From: Wolfiporia cocos | Taxonomy: Eukaryota; Basidiomycota; Agaricomycetes; Polyporales; Phaeolaceae | Assembly (NCBI GenBank): GCA_029448655.1 | Contig: JACCLO010000002.1 | Location: forward strand, 3,720,001 to 3,784,000 | DNA length: 64,000 bases | Direction: 5' to 3' | Shown here: piece after piece, positions 36,992-50,398 of the stretch | Position numbering within the stretch: position 1 is the first letter of the stretch | Layout of the letters: each line of letters begins with the position of its first letter | Made by a program: the position numbers and the translations under genes | Notes under the pieces: model-generated | Seen by the model: only the letters and a program-made list of their open reading frames with translations | What the model was told of the DNA's origin: nothing | Databases searched by the model: none

Positions 36992-37936
36992 TAGTGTTGC
37001 TGAAGTTCAGTTCAGAACCAAGGTTCAGAACCTGAACCGCCTGAACCGAACCTAGGTTCAGGTTCAGTCCAGGTCCGGTTCAGGGTAGGACATCAAGGTT
37101 CGGTTCTTGGTTCAGGGGGGCCATGGGTACCCTTGAACCAGGTTCAAACTGGACTGAACCTTGAACCACTTAGCATTAACATATTCACTGGTGTGTAAGC
37201 AAAAATTATGATTATGTTCTTGCCATCTTTGCTATAGTGTTGTTGCAGTAAGTTATGTACAGCTGGCTTCACCATAGCAAGCATCAACACTCATATACTC
37301 TAGTCTCCCAATATGGCAAGGGCTCAACCCCATGTTGGGATTACCATGCTTTCTGTGGCATTGGGCTGCATTTGTTGCTGTCAGATGAAGTAAGAAATGT
37401 AGAAGATAATATTTCACTTCATATCCATGATCCTAGGTTATATACAGAGTTGTCTAAGAATGTTTTGTTATTGAGCTTTGCCTCAGGCTAACTCACACTC
37501 ATGAACTCTGATTACTGAACTGCTCAAAATGGCTGCCTTGGGTGATTGTTATGCATCAAAAAGTTATGTTTACCACTCTAATCAAGACTAAGAGCCACAT
37601 TGGAATGCAGCAGCCCAATAGACACCAAATGGAGGCACTGCAGAACTTGAAGTGTGGTTACTTTAGTGGGTTCAATAGTGCCGGGAATGAGGTAGACAAT
37701 TGGTATACATAGAAAGGTACACAAAGTTGGTGTCCAAATTATTATTTTTACACTTCATAAAAGCAAGTAACTTAGCGGTTCGAACCTAGTTTGAACCATG
37801 AACCGAACTTGATGAACTGGTTCAGCAGGTTCAGTCCAGGTTCAGGTTCAGGTTCAGGCTCCCTGCAGTTGGTTCAGTTCTAGGCTCAGCCCTAGACCCC
37901 CCTGAACCTGAACCGAACTGAACTTTGGCAACACTA
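36992..37936. mobile_element. Non-autonomous hAT-like DNA transposon, 945 bp
   Basis: The ends are inverted repeats, TAGTGTTGCTGAAGTTCAGT on the left and its near-complement ending ...GGCAACACTA on the right. A perfect 8-bp direct repeat, CTTAATCC, flanks the element (36984-36991 and 37937-37944), which is the hAT-superfamily target duplication length. Both subterminal ~150 bp are packed with the GGTTCAGG / CCTGAACC motif in both orientations, a likely transposase-binding array. The AT-rich middle has no transposase; the longest frame is under 80 codons. It is therefore a MITE-like passenger needing an enzyme from elsewhere. Confidence 0.85.
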
Positions 37937-37944
37937 CTTAATCC

Positions 37945-40918
37945 CAGCCCCCGGACCTAGCACTCATAGATGAGGTGCAAGAAATTCAATCATTCGAGGC
38001 TCGCTTGGATTGTACATCCTCACACATCAGCAAAACGCGAGATGACTTACCAGTGCTGGAGGTGATTTATCTGTGCTGGAGGTACTTGCCAATCGGGGAA
38101 GGATCTGATCTCTGTAGATAAGCGCTGATAAGATCAACAGCAGAGTGGCATTCAATCACCACTCTGAAGGTATCTTATCAGTGTCAGTCAAACTCAATGT
38201 GTGACTGGGAAATTAATCACCAGACTGGTAAACTAATCATCAGACTGGTATAGAATTGTCGTTTGGTAGTCAGGCTGGCATATGAATTCAAGGAGCAGTC
38301 GCAGCTTACCTATGTAGATATACTGTAACCTGTGGCATATGCCACACAACATGGCATGCACTGTAACATTATGTGCTTCATAAAGGTGACATTTATGTAT
38401 TGCCTTCAAGATGCACAGCCTTCGCTTTTTCTCAATGTTATGGTACGTTCTTACTGTATTCTACTATTCATGGACTCTATCTTCTACCAGTGCACAAGCT
38501 ATGATTTGTAGACGAGGTGCCTCAAGGCTGATGTGATATAGTGCCGGTAACACGGCTCCTGTTCTTTTTCACATTGCTCGTCAGCCACAATCCCATTATG
38601 GTAATGTTGTTACTTAGATTGGCAGAATTACTATGTCTAATGTCATTTTGTGTCAGTGGCTTTGTTTAGGTTCTTTCACTCATTCTGTCACCTCTTCAAC
38701 TTTATTCCCAAGTCACACATAAACACGCTCATGGCAAGTTGGTGCACGCATACATCTTCCACTTTTTCTTGTTCAAGCCCCCCGTATCCGTCCATTTCCA
38801 CACCGCCCTCATTGGCTGGCTCTGCAGTCCATCTGGAGGCTTGTGCTCACACTTGCTATCCCACGTGGCCCGCAGTGTTCGTCGTTGTCAGTCGTACTTG
38901 CTATCCCATGTGTCCCCTCACAGCATGGGCGTGGCGTGTTCCTGCTCCAGCCCTGTTCCCTGGTGCCTCATCGCCCAGTCCCTGGTGCCCTGCTGTGTGC
39001 CCCGGTCGTCACCGGCTGAGTACCCTGTCAGGCACTCCCTCTGGCACTCTCTGGCAATTAGTGGCGGGGCCGGCTGATCCCTCACGCAGCCGGAAGAGGC
39101 CGGCCCCAAAGTCCAGGTGAGCAAGCAATTTTTACCACGTGGCTACACCCTGCGCCCCTTCCTCCTCTTCATGTTGCTTACCATCCCACTATTAGCGACG
39201 CCATCATTGTCATTTCTTTCCTTCGTGAAGCCGCTCTCTCTTCCTCATGCTCGACGCACCTCCGCCTGCACTTCCCCCACGCCACTTGCGCATCAACCTT
39301 GCCGCACACTAGGTCGATGTGGCCCCCGCACCCGCTTGAGATGCAGCAGACGCTCCCCACATTCCTGCCCCTGCTGTGCCCGTCCTACTGCCAGTGCCAG
39401 CGGGCGACGCAGCATGCACTGCAGCCCGGGCTGCTCCCCCGCTCGCTGAGCAGGTTCTGGTGCCTGTTGCCCCCCCCCTGCTGTGTGTCCTGCAGCGCTC
39501 CCCCCTCTTGTGGGCGAGCCCCTGGCCCACGCCTTGGGCCCCCTGGCCCCACCTGTCACAAATCTGTTCGCATCGCCGGAGGAGCTAGTGGCAGTGTGTG
39601 TGGTGGCCCTATCAAGCACCAACGGCGGCAAGGTCATGCCGATTCCCCCCATTCAAAAAGGCTACAAAGGTAGCCCCCTCGAGCTTGGTGAGTGTCCCAT
39701 TCATTATCTCACCATGGGCCCACCCATGGCACTTCTCGTTTTGGCTGGCGCGTGTGCGCCCCCCCTCTCTTCTCATTTTTGGCCTTACGTGCCTGTGCGT
39801 CCTCCATCTTGCTGCTGCTGGGCATGCAGGTGTGCCACACCTGCAGCCCACCCATGCCATTCATGTCTTTGCATAGCACAGCACGCTCTCTTCCCCCTTC
39901 CCGTGCTGATGGTGTTTGCCCCTAGCACCACCACTCAAGGTGAAACACTGCAGACCCCAAACTGCAACAATAGGACCAGACTGTGAAGGTTGCCGAGGCA
40001 CATGAGCTCAAAGCAGAATACTGTCGAACAGCAAAACGTATGCTCAGTCTTTTTTTTGCTAAGTGCCTGATCTAATCTCTCTGCACTTCCACACACTCGT
40101 CTGGACACGTCCGCATACCCACTGACCAATGTCTTCCCATGTGTGATGGAGAGCACACTCCCTGCCATTGTCGTCCTCTCCCTTGGCCTCAGTGCGCTCA
40201 CACAGCTGCGCTGACTCCCCATGGGTGGTGGTGATGGTGATGATGGTGACGGCAATGGATGGATGGTCTGGGGGAAGTGGGGCCACAAGGACTGGGGCAT
40301 TGTGCTTGTGCAGATGGGCACAGCTGGGCTCAGGAACAAGGTCAGCGGTGTGAGTGTGGATGGGGTGTGGCGCGGACAGGGTGGCATCATTGAGCTTGAT
40401 CGTGTGGACTGGCAAATGAGATCGGCGAGGGGCCCACGTAGGTGTAGCAGGTGGTGTTGTGAGATTCTACTGTGTATTGTATTCACGTGCACCAATCAAA
40501 TCCCAATTTGATGTACCTCGAGTGCCCTGTAGCTATTATCAGTCTGGACAATTTGCCCCAATATAATACCTGAGTCAATATATTCTGGCCCATGGTAGAC
40601 CATCAGGCCTGGCATCTGGTGGCTGATTGGAAACCATTCACCAGGGGTCCTTGTAAGTTTGCAACAATTCACTAGATGCCTCTACAACTGTGCAACAATC
40701 CACCAGATGCCTTTGTGAGTTTCCCAGTGTTCACCAGATGCCACCCGTGACTTTGCAACAGTTTACCGGATGCCTTGGTATTTTCCCAGAGGTCAAAATA
40801 CAAAACATATTTTATCGGCCTAAACCGGTCTGATAACGTATACCAGTCTGACGTCACTTTATCTACGCTTATCTACTATCTCGCCTTTTGCTGATGCAGA
40901 TCTAGAGTCATAGCGGCT
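37945..40918. other. Transposon island, no firm gene
   Basis: About 3 kb. From 38.1 to 38.6 kb it is AT-rich with a short tandem motif (aaactaatcatcagactggt-like, near 38200-38260). From 38.7 to 40.4 kb it is rich in C and T with Pro/Leu/Cys-rich open frames in several registers but no transposase, reverse transcriptase or other known domain. It may be an old unclassified repeat or a low-complexity relic. A 31-bp minisatellite lies at 40637-40791. Confidence 0.45.
40637..40791 (+). repeat. Degenerate minisatellite, 31-bp unit, about five copies
   Basis: Units begin with TTCACCAGATGCC or close variants and repeat every 31 bp. The third-from-last and last copies alternate between a TTTCCCAG-type and a TTTGCAACA-type ending, which suggests a higher-order 62-bp period. 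It lies ~130 bp left of the foldback element. Confidence 0.75.
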
Positions 40919-40926
40919 GCGATGGC

Positions 40927-41989
40927 ATGAACACCGGAATCCCCTGGTCCGGCGGATTCCAGCGGACATGAAGATATATGTCTTAAGTGTAGTGCTGGAT
41001 GCTACTTAAGATGTATAATGTATATGCCTTTAGTAAGTACAGCAATGGATGCTACTTAAGATGCACATATATATGCCTTAAGCATAGCGCCGGATGCCAC
41101 TTGAGATATAACAATGAAGCTCCAGCACTGAAGCACTGAAGTAGATGCCACTTGCCACACTGCTCACATTTGCATTTGCATTATCCAAACTATATGCCCC
41201 ATAGCTAGTATTTCTTTGTGAGTAGATTTGTACACCACTGCAGTAGGCAAAGTACAATGGTAGTCATACAATATAAATCTATATACCGACAACATAATGT
41301 TTGTAATGACAGGGACTTAGAAATGATTTTATCATTGCAAAGGTGCAGCTTTACTTGGAGTGCCAACTAAGAAACTGAAGATAAATCAGTGAAGGCTACA
41401 GTTATACCACTTCAGCACTTCTGCACTTGCACTGTGACACTTAAGATGTGTGATGTTGGCTGCTTAAGTGGTATAACTGTAGCCTTCACTGATTAATCTT
41501 CAGTTTCTCAGTTTCTCAGTTTGTCACTCCAAGCAAAGCTGGACCCTCACAATGACATAATCATTTCTAAATTGTTGTGGGCCATCACAAACATTGTATT
41601 GTCCAGTATGTAGGATTATATGGGATCATATGGCTTATATGATAGCCATTGTACTTTGCCTATTGTGGCAGCATATAGATTCATTTTAAAGAAATATTGG
41701 TCATGGGGCACATGGTCTGAATAATGCAAATGCAAATGCAAGCAGTGTGGTGGGCATCTACTTCAGTACTTCAGTGCCGAAGCTTCATTATTATATCTTA
41801 AGTTTCATCTGGTGCTGTGCTTAAGGCATATACCCTTAAGTGGTGTCCAGCCTACACTTAAGTCATATATCGTGTACACCTTAAGTAGCATCCTTAAGCT
41901 ATACATCTTAAGTAGCATCCAGCGCTACACTTAAGACATATATCTTCATGTCCGGCGGAATCGCCGGACCAGGGAATTCCGACGGTCTC
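40927..41989. mobile_element. Foldback element: 1.06-kb near-complete palindrome
   Basis: Two imperfect inverted arms of ~500 bp meet near 41.44 kb with a loop of only ~40-50 bp. The ends match (CCTGGTCCGGCG... both ways), and the centre matches as well (GAAACTGAAGAT...CAGTGAAGGCTACAG and its complement). Within the arms a GGATGCTACTTAAG-type motif with the CTTAAG palindrome recurs several times. An 8-bp repeat GCGATGGC flanks the whole (40919-40926 and 41990-41997), a candidate target duplication. No coding capacity was seen. The family is not clear; long-TIR foldback DNA transposon is the best description. Confidence 0.75.
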
Positions 41990-42249
41990 GCGATGGCGGT
42001 AGGTGCGTTCGGGCAACTCGGCGATCGTGACTGATGGCGTGACTGATGCTCGGAGAAAAGTTGCATTGCTGTTGCGATGCTTCGGTATCATGAGAGGTTC
42101 AAAAAACAGCTCTTATACTAGAGATCCATAGCTATCATTAATCAAGAGATCTGGGCTTGGCGTCATGAAGATAGAGGCAAAACTCGGTGGGACATGCGTC
42201 GGTGGCTGCGCGTGACAGCGTGATGCATCGCGTCCGTTGAGGGCCGGTC
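41990..42249. other. Short spacer between foldback element and MCM3 promoter
   Basis: About 260 bp with no recognised gene. It ends at the promoter elements just before MCM3. Confidence 0.4.
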
Positions 42250-42283
42250 TTTTCGCGACACGGGCTAATTGCACGCGTCGCGT
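42250..42283 (+). promoter_or_regulatory. E2F/MBF-type cell-cycle promoter sites of MCM3
   Basis: A TTTTCGCGA site (about 42250-42258) and an MluI cell-cycle box ACGCGT (42273-42278), followed by CGCG, lie 46-74 bp before the MCM3 ATG. Such sites bind MBF (Mbp1-Swi6) in fungi and give G1/S expression of replication genes. That this pair works here is inference from position and from the gene's role. Confidence 0.6.
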
Positions 42284-42323
42284 TTTGCCGCAGCCGCTCA
42301 CCGTCCTCCTCGCCGCCGCCACC

Positions 42324-45084
<2,761 letters not shown>

Positions 45085-45258
45085 ACCGGTGGCTCTATTG
45101 GGTTCCTGTCATCGCGCTTTGCATTGCTGGTATCGATATCCCTATGTAGTGTAATTCAATTGTATCGCGTAGAGTAGCATCACGAGGTTTCTGAATGGAG
45201 TCATTGCATGCTTTAGTCCGAGGACAAGACAATACGTGTGTGCTGAAACATCGTGGAG
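45085..45258. other. Convergent 3' intergenic region
   Basis: This 174-bp stretch lies between the stops of MCM3 (+) and the RINT1-like gene (-). It must hold both transcript ends. No AATAAA signal was certain. Confidence 0.5.
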
Positions 45259-48200
45259 TTACTGAACGCAGTCCGCTCTCACCCGTAGAATCTGCGCCAC
45301 CTCCTGCCTGCTGAGATCCGCAAACCCGGCTATCTCAAGCATCTTATCTTCCCATTCTTGGTCCCCCGCCACTCCGAACGTTGCGTCCAACGCCTCTTGC
45401 CATCGCGCTCCTTCGGCGCCGAGTAGCCGACTGGCTTGAATCAGCTGCCGCCACGGCGCCTCCACCCTCGCCCTCTCGCTATGTACGAGGGCGACCTGGC
45501 ACGTCTCCACCCACAATTCGCACTCGGCCAGGACAGCGCGGCCTTCCTCTGCGCTGACACGCCCGCGCCCTCGGTAGAGGATCTGGCGCTGCAGGATATG
45601 TGACGCGAGATGCGCGGCAATCCGCCGGTAGAGACTAGTGGCCGTCGTGCGCGGGAGCGTCGCTCGCAGGAAGGACAGGTGTCCAGATAGAAGCGCGAGG
45701 GGCCCCACTAGCGTCGGCGCGAGCGTAATGTCGTCCTGCGCACTCGGGTCCGGGGTGACCTGCCTGCTGCGGCGTCAGTAGCAGGCGACGGGACATGGAA
45801 CGCGGGCACGCACGTCGACGCGCCCCCAGAGAAATGGGCTCTGAGGCCGGCCTCGACTTCCCCGCAGACGAACTGGACGAGCATGTCCTCTGCGCGCTCC
45901 GCGAGCTTCCCGTACTGCTGCACAAGCTCTCCGAAGATCGTGTCCTCTGGTGCCTCCGCATCGCCCGCGGTGGGCTCGGGCAGCGCCGCGGCTGCCTCGG
46001 CACGCGCCCGCAGCGACGCGCGCCGGTTGATTTCCGCCCACAGCTCGAGGAAGAACTGCGCCCATCTGTCAGGACGCACGGGCTTGCGTGAAGCGGCGTC
46101 TGCTTACCAACTCCTCGCCCCACCCCTCGCACGCCGCGGCGACGTATCTTGCGCTGATGAGCGCCTTGCACAACCTCTGTGCACCTTCGATGCCGCTCGT
46201 CAGCCTCTTGGGGTCCCCCGCGCGGCCCCCACTGTCGCTGCCGACGCTCCCCAACGCCCCGGGTACGGCCCGCATGAATGCGGACGAGAGCGTCTCGAAG
46301 GCATCGAGCGAGGACGATATCCGCGAGTGGTACGACTCGAGGATCGGGAGCTGCACCGCAATCAGGAACCGTGTCCGGTGCACAAACTGCGGCAGCGGCG
46401 AGTAGCGGTCTGCAAAGCGGCGTGAGTGCAAGTGAGGAGCCTGAGTGTGTCAGGGCGACGGATACCCGTGATCTGCTCGACCAGCGCCTTGACTCTCCTC
46501 GCCGAATTGGTAGGCCGTAGCTCGCGATCGGCGACGATGTCGTCGTCCCCGTTATCATCGTCTGCGATCAGCCACGCGTCCGTGGCACTGATGATATCCA
46601 TGTACTGATCCATGGCGACTGGATCCTCACATCAGCACCTGCATTCAACCCGGGATGTAGCAACTCACATTGTCTCTCGCCTTCCATCCATGCTTCAAAC
46701 CACTCTTTGCGACCCAAGATCACCTCACTGATCCCGTCCCATTTGTCAGCCGACGCATCGTCTGCTGAGCTGCTCTCGGAAGAGGTGCCACGGACGCCAA
46801 AGCCCTCCTCCTTGAGCGAAGTATCGAAGGCGAGCGCCTCGTAGATCGTATGCGCGAGCACAGGTGGGTGGACAAGGAGAGACGGGACGGTGCGGCGGAG
46901 CTTGCGCTCGAGCATGGGCAGGAGCAGCAGGGCGAACTCACGCTATGGGCTGTGTCACTAGTGTGCAGCCAACCGTACAATGTGACGTACCCATGCAACA
47001 ATGTTCTGATACTCAGTGGTAGATAGCAGTGTTTGCACGACATTCTCCATGAACGGCCGGTGTTCGTGTACAACATTGAGTATATGTGTGAAATACCACT
47101 CTGGCTGTTGTATGATCAGAATGAGAGGAATATCGACAGGAGATGCCTAAATGACCTTGTCCAGCCTATTCGTCTGCCGTGCACCTTCAAAGTGGTACTT
47201 GAACCGCAACGCCACAGGCTGTACGAGAGCCTGGATGGGGTAGAGTCCTTCCTTGTCCGTAGACCGGTCATGAACCTTCTTCCTGCTACGGCTTGATATC
47301 AGCAGCGAGTCACAAAACCGCTTTATATGCCTACATCGTCTGGAGCTTCAGCAGATTGGCAAAGGCCAGCTCGAACGCCCTTCTGTCCTCCAGGGACGCA
47401 GCCAGGTAGTCCACCGGCATCGGCCAGTGCAGCTTCTCCGCTGCAAGCAGTAAAGCCCTGTATTTCACAGAGTTTGCATCGACGTATACAATCTTGCCCC
47501 GACCAACTCACCCTGACAGAACATTCTTCATGTCCGTCCATGTCTTGCGTGTCAGAGACTGGATAAAGGTGAGGATGTGCAGCTGCTGCTGGCCCGCAAC
47601 TTCATCGACCTTCGAACATGCCTGCTGGACGGAGGAAACAAAATGCTGCAACGCCTCGTAGTCGCTGACGGAGGCGAGAGCCGTATCGGCGCGGACTTGC
47701 TTGACTGCGGCCTCACTTACGCATGCACGTCGCGATCAGGACATACGAGGCACATCGCCGCAGACATACCTCAGCTGTAGCGCACGCTGAACCACTCTGA
47801 CGTACGCCTTCACGCTCTCCAGTTCCTTCAGGCTGCGGTGAAGCGTCTCCAGATCCTCAAGGAGGGTCGGCCCAACAGTCTCTGTCGACTCAGAAAAGGA
47901 AGACACGAGCTGCTGCGAAAGGTAGGATACTTCATCGGACAGAGAATGGCGCAGCAGTGAGAGCTCTTGCGCTGTGTGTAGCTGCGCTTGTGCGGACTGC
48001 CGCGTCTGTGCGATCAACGCGTCGGCCGAGGCGCGGGACTGGGCGAGCTGAGCTGCGCCGGCGATGTCAAAAATCCACTGGTTGAGGGTAACATCGTGCA
48101 CGCACTTGTTCCTTAAGAGCAACATCGCGCTGCTGTGCATCTGTGACCGCGCAGCTGAACGCATCGGTGCCCGTGAGGTCGCTGAGCGTTGTGAACTGGG

Positions 48201-48282
48201 AATTGAGGAAGTCGAGGGTTCTCTGCTCAGACTGTGAGCGGCTTGGTGGTTGCAATAGCGCTTGAATCTGCGCCGAGGCCAT
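45259..48282 (-). CDS. RINT1/Tip20-family tethering factor (Dsl1 complex subunit)
   Basis: The start is the ATG at 48282 and the stop TAA at 45259, with about nine to ten exons. The N-terminal part is a Gln/Leu-rich helical region with coiled coil (L-L-R-H-S-L-S-D-E-V-S...). The middle contains the RINT1/TIP20 family core: P-E-W-Y-F-T-H-I-L, then E-N-V-V-Q-T-L-L, L-V-H-P-P-V-L-A-H-T-I-Y-E-A-L-A-F-D and S-E-V-I-L-G-R-K-E-W-F-E-A-W. The C-terminal half includes D-R-Y-S-P-L-P-Q-F and the final L-S-R-Q-E-V-A-Q-I-L-R-V-R. In yeast, Tip20 with Dsl1 and Sec39 tethers COPI vesicles at the ER and binds the SNARE Sec20; RINT1 is the animal relative. Exon borders were not all fixed, but family blocks appear in the right order throughout, so the gene looks intact. 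Confidence 0.88.
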
Positions 48283-48524
48283 TTCCTATGAGTGTGTACG
48301 AGCTCGCTGCTCTACCTGCAGTGGGAGGTGTGGAAGCGCGGAGTTTGAACGCGCCGTAGACGCTGACACGCGTCACTATATCACGTGATTACGAGCGCGC
48401 GTATCCGGACGCGTCTGTGCCGCGAGCACATCGGCAATCCCCGGATTACCCAAGAACTTGCGCGACGGAACTCGCCTTTAATATAGCTTTAATCTTGGCC
48501 TCACCTGCATTCATTCCTAAACGA

Positions 48525-49318
48525 TAGTCTCGGTTCCAGACCTTATACCTCACGTGGCACCTGCAGCCCGGACATGTCCGGGCGGAGTGCGAAAAACATA
48601 TTGCAGGTGCCACTGGTATAAGGTCTGGTGGGTTTCGTCAGGGCGGGTGTAGGTGACCCCGTCTCGTGACCGCGATGCTACAGCGCGCGACGCGTCGCAC
48701 TCGATGAGCTCACAAACGCACGCGAAGCGTAGCTGGCCGCGTCTATGCCGTACTGCACCATCTTATCACTTTAAATCATAATGTCTGAGCTTAACAACGA
48801 CAATCACGACTTTGCCGCCATCTCATCAGACATCAAAACCAGTCCAGTTTTGCCCGATCCTGTGCCGGCAGTGACAACGGAGTCTAGGTGCAGCAGCAGT
48901 GCCTCCCTGACATAAGCTGCCAGTCGTACTGCACTCTGTCAGCCCCAAATACGTTTTGGAATTTCTCGGTGACTAAGCGGCGTGTATCTGCGGATGAGTA
49001 TAATATTGGCAACATTTCTCGGCCACAGTACGCGCCGCATTGAGCATATCGTTAACGTCGCGATCAAACAGACTGCCATGAGTTTTCATAGAGGGCATTA
49101 TGACAGTGATTCTGCGAAATCAGGTAGCATACAAGTACGATTGTGAGGATGCGCGTCGCGCTGTAGGCCAGCGTTGCGATCACGAGACGGGGTCACCTAC
49201 ACCCGCCCTGACGAAACCCACCAGACCTTGTACAGTGGCTGCTGCAATATGTTTTTCGCACTCCGCTCGGGTCCTCCCGAGTGGCAGCAGCCACGTGCAA
49301 GGTCTGGGGACGAGACTA
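48525..49318. mobile_element. Mutator-like non-autonomous foldback element 1, 794 bp, 9-bp target duplication
   Basis: The ends are long inverted repeats of ~160 bp beginning TAGTCTCG. A perfect 9-bp direct repeat CCTAAACGA flanks the element (48516-48524 and 49319-49327), the target duplication length of Mutator-like elements. Within each end an inner hairpin is seen: CCAGACCTT...AAGGTCTGG outside, a second stem inside it, and a CCCGGAC/GTCCGGG (left) or CTCGGG/CCCGAG (right) stem at the tip, next to a conserved CGAAAAACATAT. The centre holds a 44-codon frame from an ATG at 48781 but no transposase. Confidence 0.85.
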
Positions 49319-49327
49319 CCTAAACGA

Positions 49328-50389
49328 CTATCGCTGTTTCTGGTGCTTACATGACCTATCGATGTTTATTCTCTTATTTGGCCTGCAACTCGGATCCCGT
49401 CCTCGAGCGCAGAGCATGATCGTGGTCGTCACTGCCAGCCACCGTTGAACTCGTCTGGGTTGTGATGTCAAGCTAACCAACAGCGTGCTCTGTGTTAAGT
49501 TGTCAACGCCGTCAACTTTCCGGTTGACACAGCCAAAAAGCTCCAGTTCATTGTTTCTCCGTCTCAAGACCACCTTATCCCCTACCGCTGTATTCTAGCG
49601 TCTGCTAAGTCCTCACACCTTGCTGGGCCGCGCTCTCTTGTCGTACACCACCTTCACCAATATGCTGGTATGCCTCTGACCTGGCGTTTAACCGCGAACA
49701 GCTGGAAAGTAGCACAATCAGTATGCTGCAGGATACGTTCTATGCCAGCGCACAGCACTGGCCCTTGGGCGGCGCGCTCACGTCCGAATCAGTGACCGCA
49801 AATCATCATCTATACACACGTCCAACCGCTGAATTAAGGTGGGTCGAAGCTCACTGTGCTTCCAAATCGCGGCTGCACAAGTCCACACTACCACTATGCC
49901 TCGTATAGTCAGCTGCAGTCTAAGACGAGACCAAGGGGAAGAAGCATCGAGTGGCAGTCATGGCCAATCTCCACGAACTATGACCCCATATTAGTCTAGC
50001 ACGTACTAGGACTTGGACAGGCATTGACTCGACGTCCAATCACTATGTCCCGGACGCTCCTCTCCCACATTCCTCAGGGATCCGACGCAGCAAAACATGT
50101 GCTCGAGAGACGGCCTATAGAACCTCACTGCAACGGGTGATCCCCATATAGTAATCATTGTGTAACGGATTGGGAAAATGGAACGCGCGGGAATTGCACC
50201 ACGCGCAGCCGCTGGACTAACCGTCCCGACATTCAATCCCGTTACCCCCGCCTAGTACCGTTACTCCAGCGCCTGAACTGGGTCCTGCCGTACTAGGAAG
50301 TCCGTGACGACCGATCGTCACACATTGGGCGCCACATAAATCGACGGCTCATCCGTAGCGCAAAAACCACGAGGTTACACCGTACATAC
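49328..50389. other. Spacer between the two Mutator-like elements
   Basis: About 1.06 kb of unique-looking DNA with no recognised gene. It includes a tRNA-like relic at about 50168-50240. The two elements on either side have different target duplications, so they arrived by separate insertions rather than as one composite unit. Confidence 0.5.
50168..50240 (-). ncRNA. tRNA-like relic, probably a decayed SINE or tRNA fragment
   Basis: On the minus strand a perfect A box (TAGTCCAGCGG) is followed after only ~8 nt by a near B box (GGTGCAATTCC, two mismatches to GGTTCGANTCC). The spacing is far too short for a tRNA, so a deletion has removed the anticodon region. It is not expected to be functional. 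Confidence 0.3.
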
Positions 50390-50398
50390 GCATACACC

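Noticed and set aside
38650..40000. Pro/Leu/Cys-rich open frames in the transposon island
   Set aside because: Several overlap in different frames, with no known domain and no splice pattern; C/T-rich composition explains them.
48525..49318. Helitron origin of the hairpin ends
   Set aside because: Helitrons lack inverted terminal repeats and make no target duplication; here both are present.
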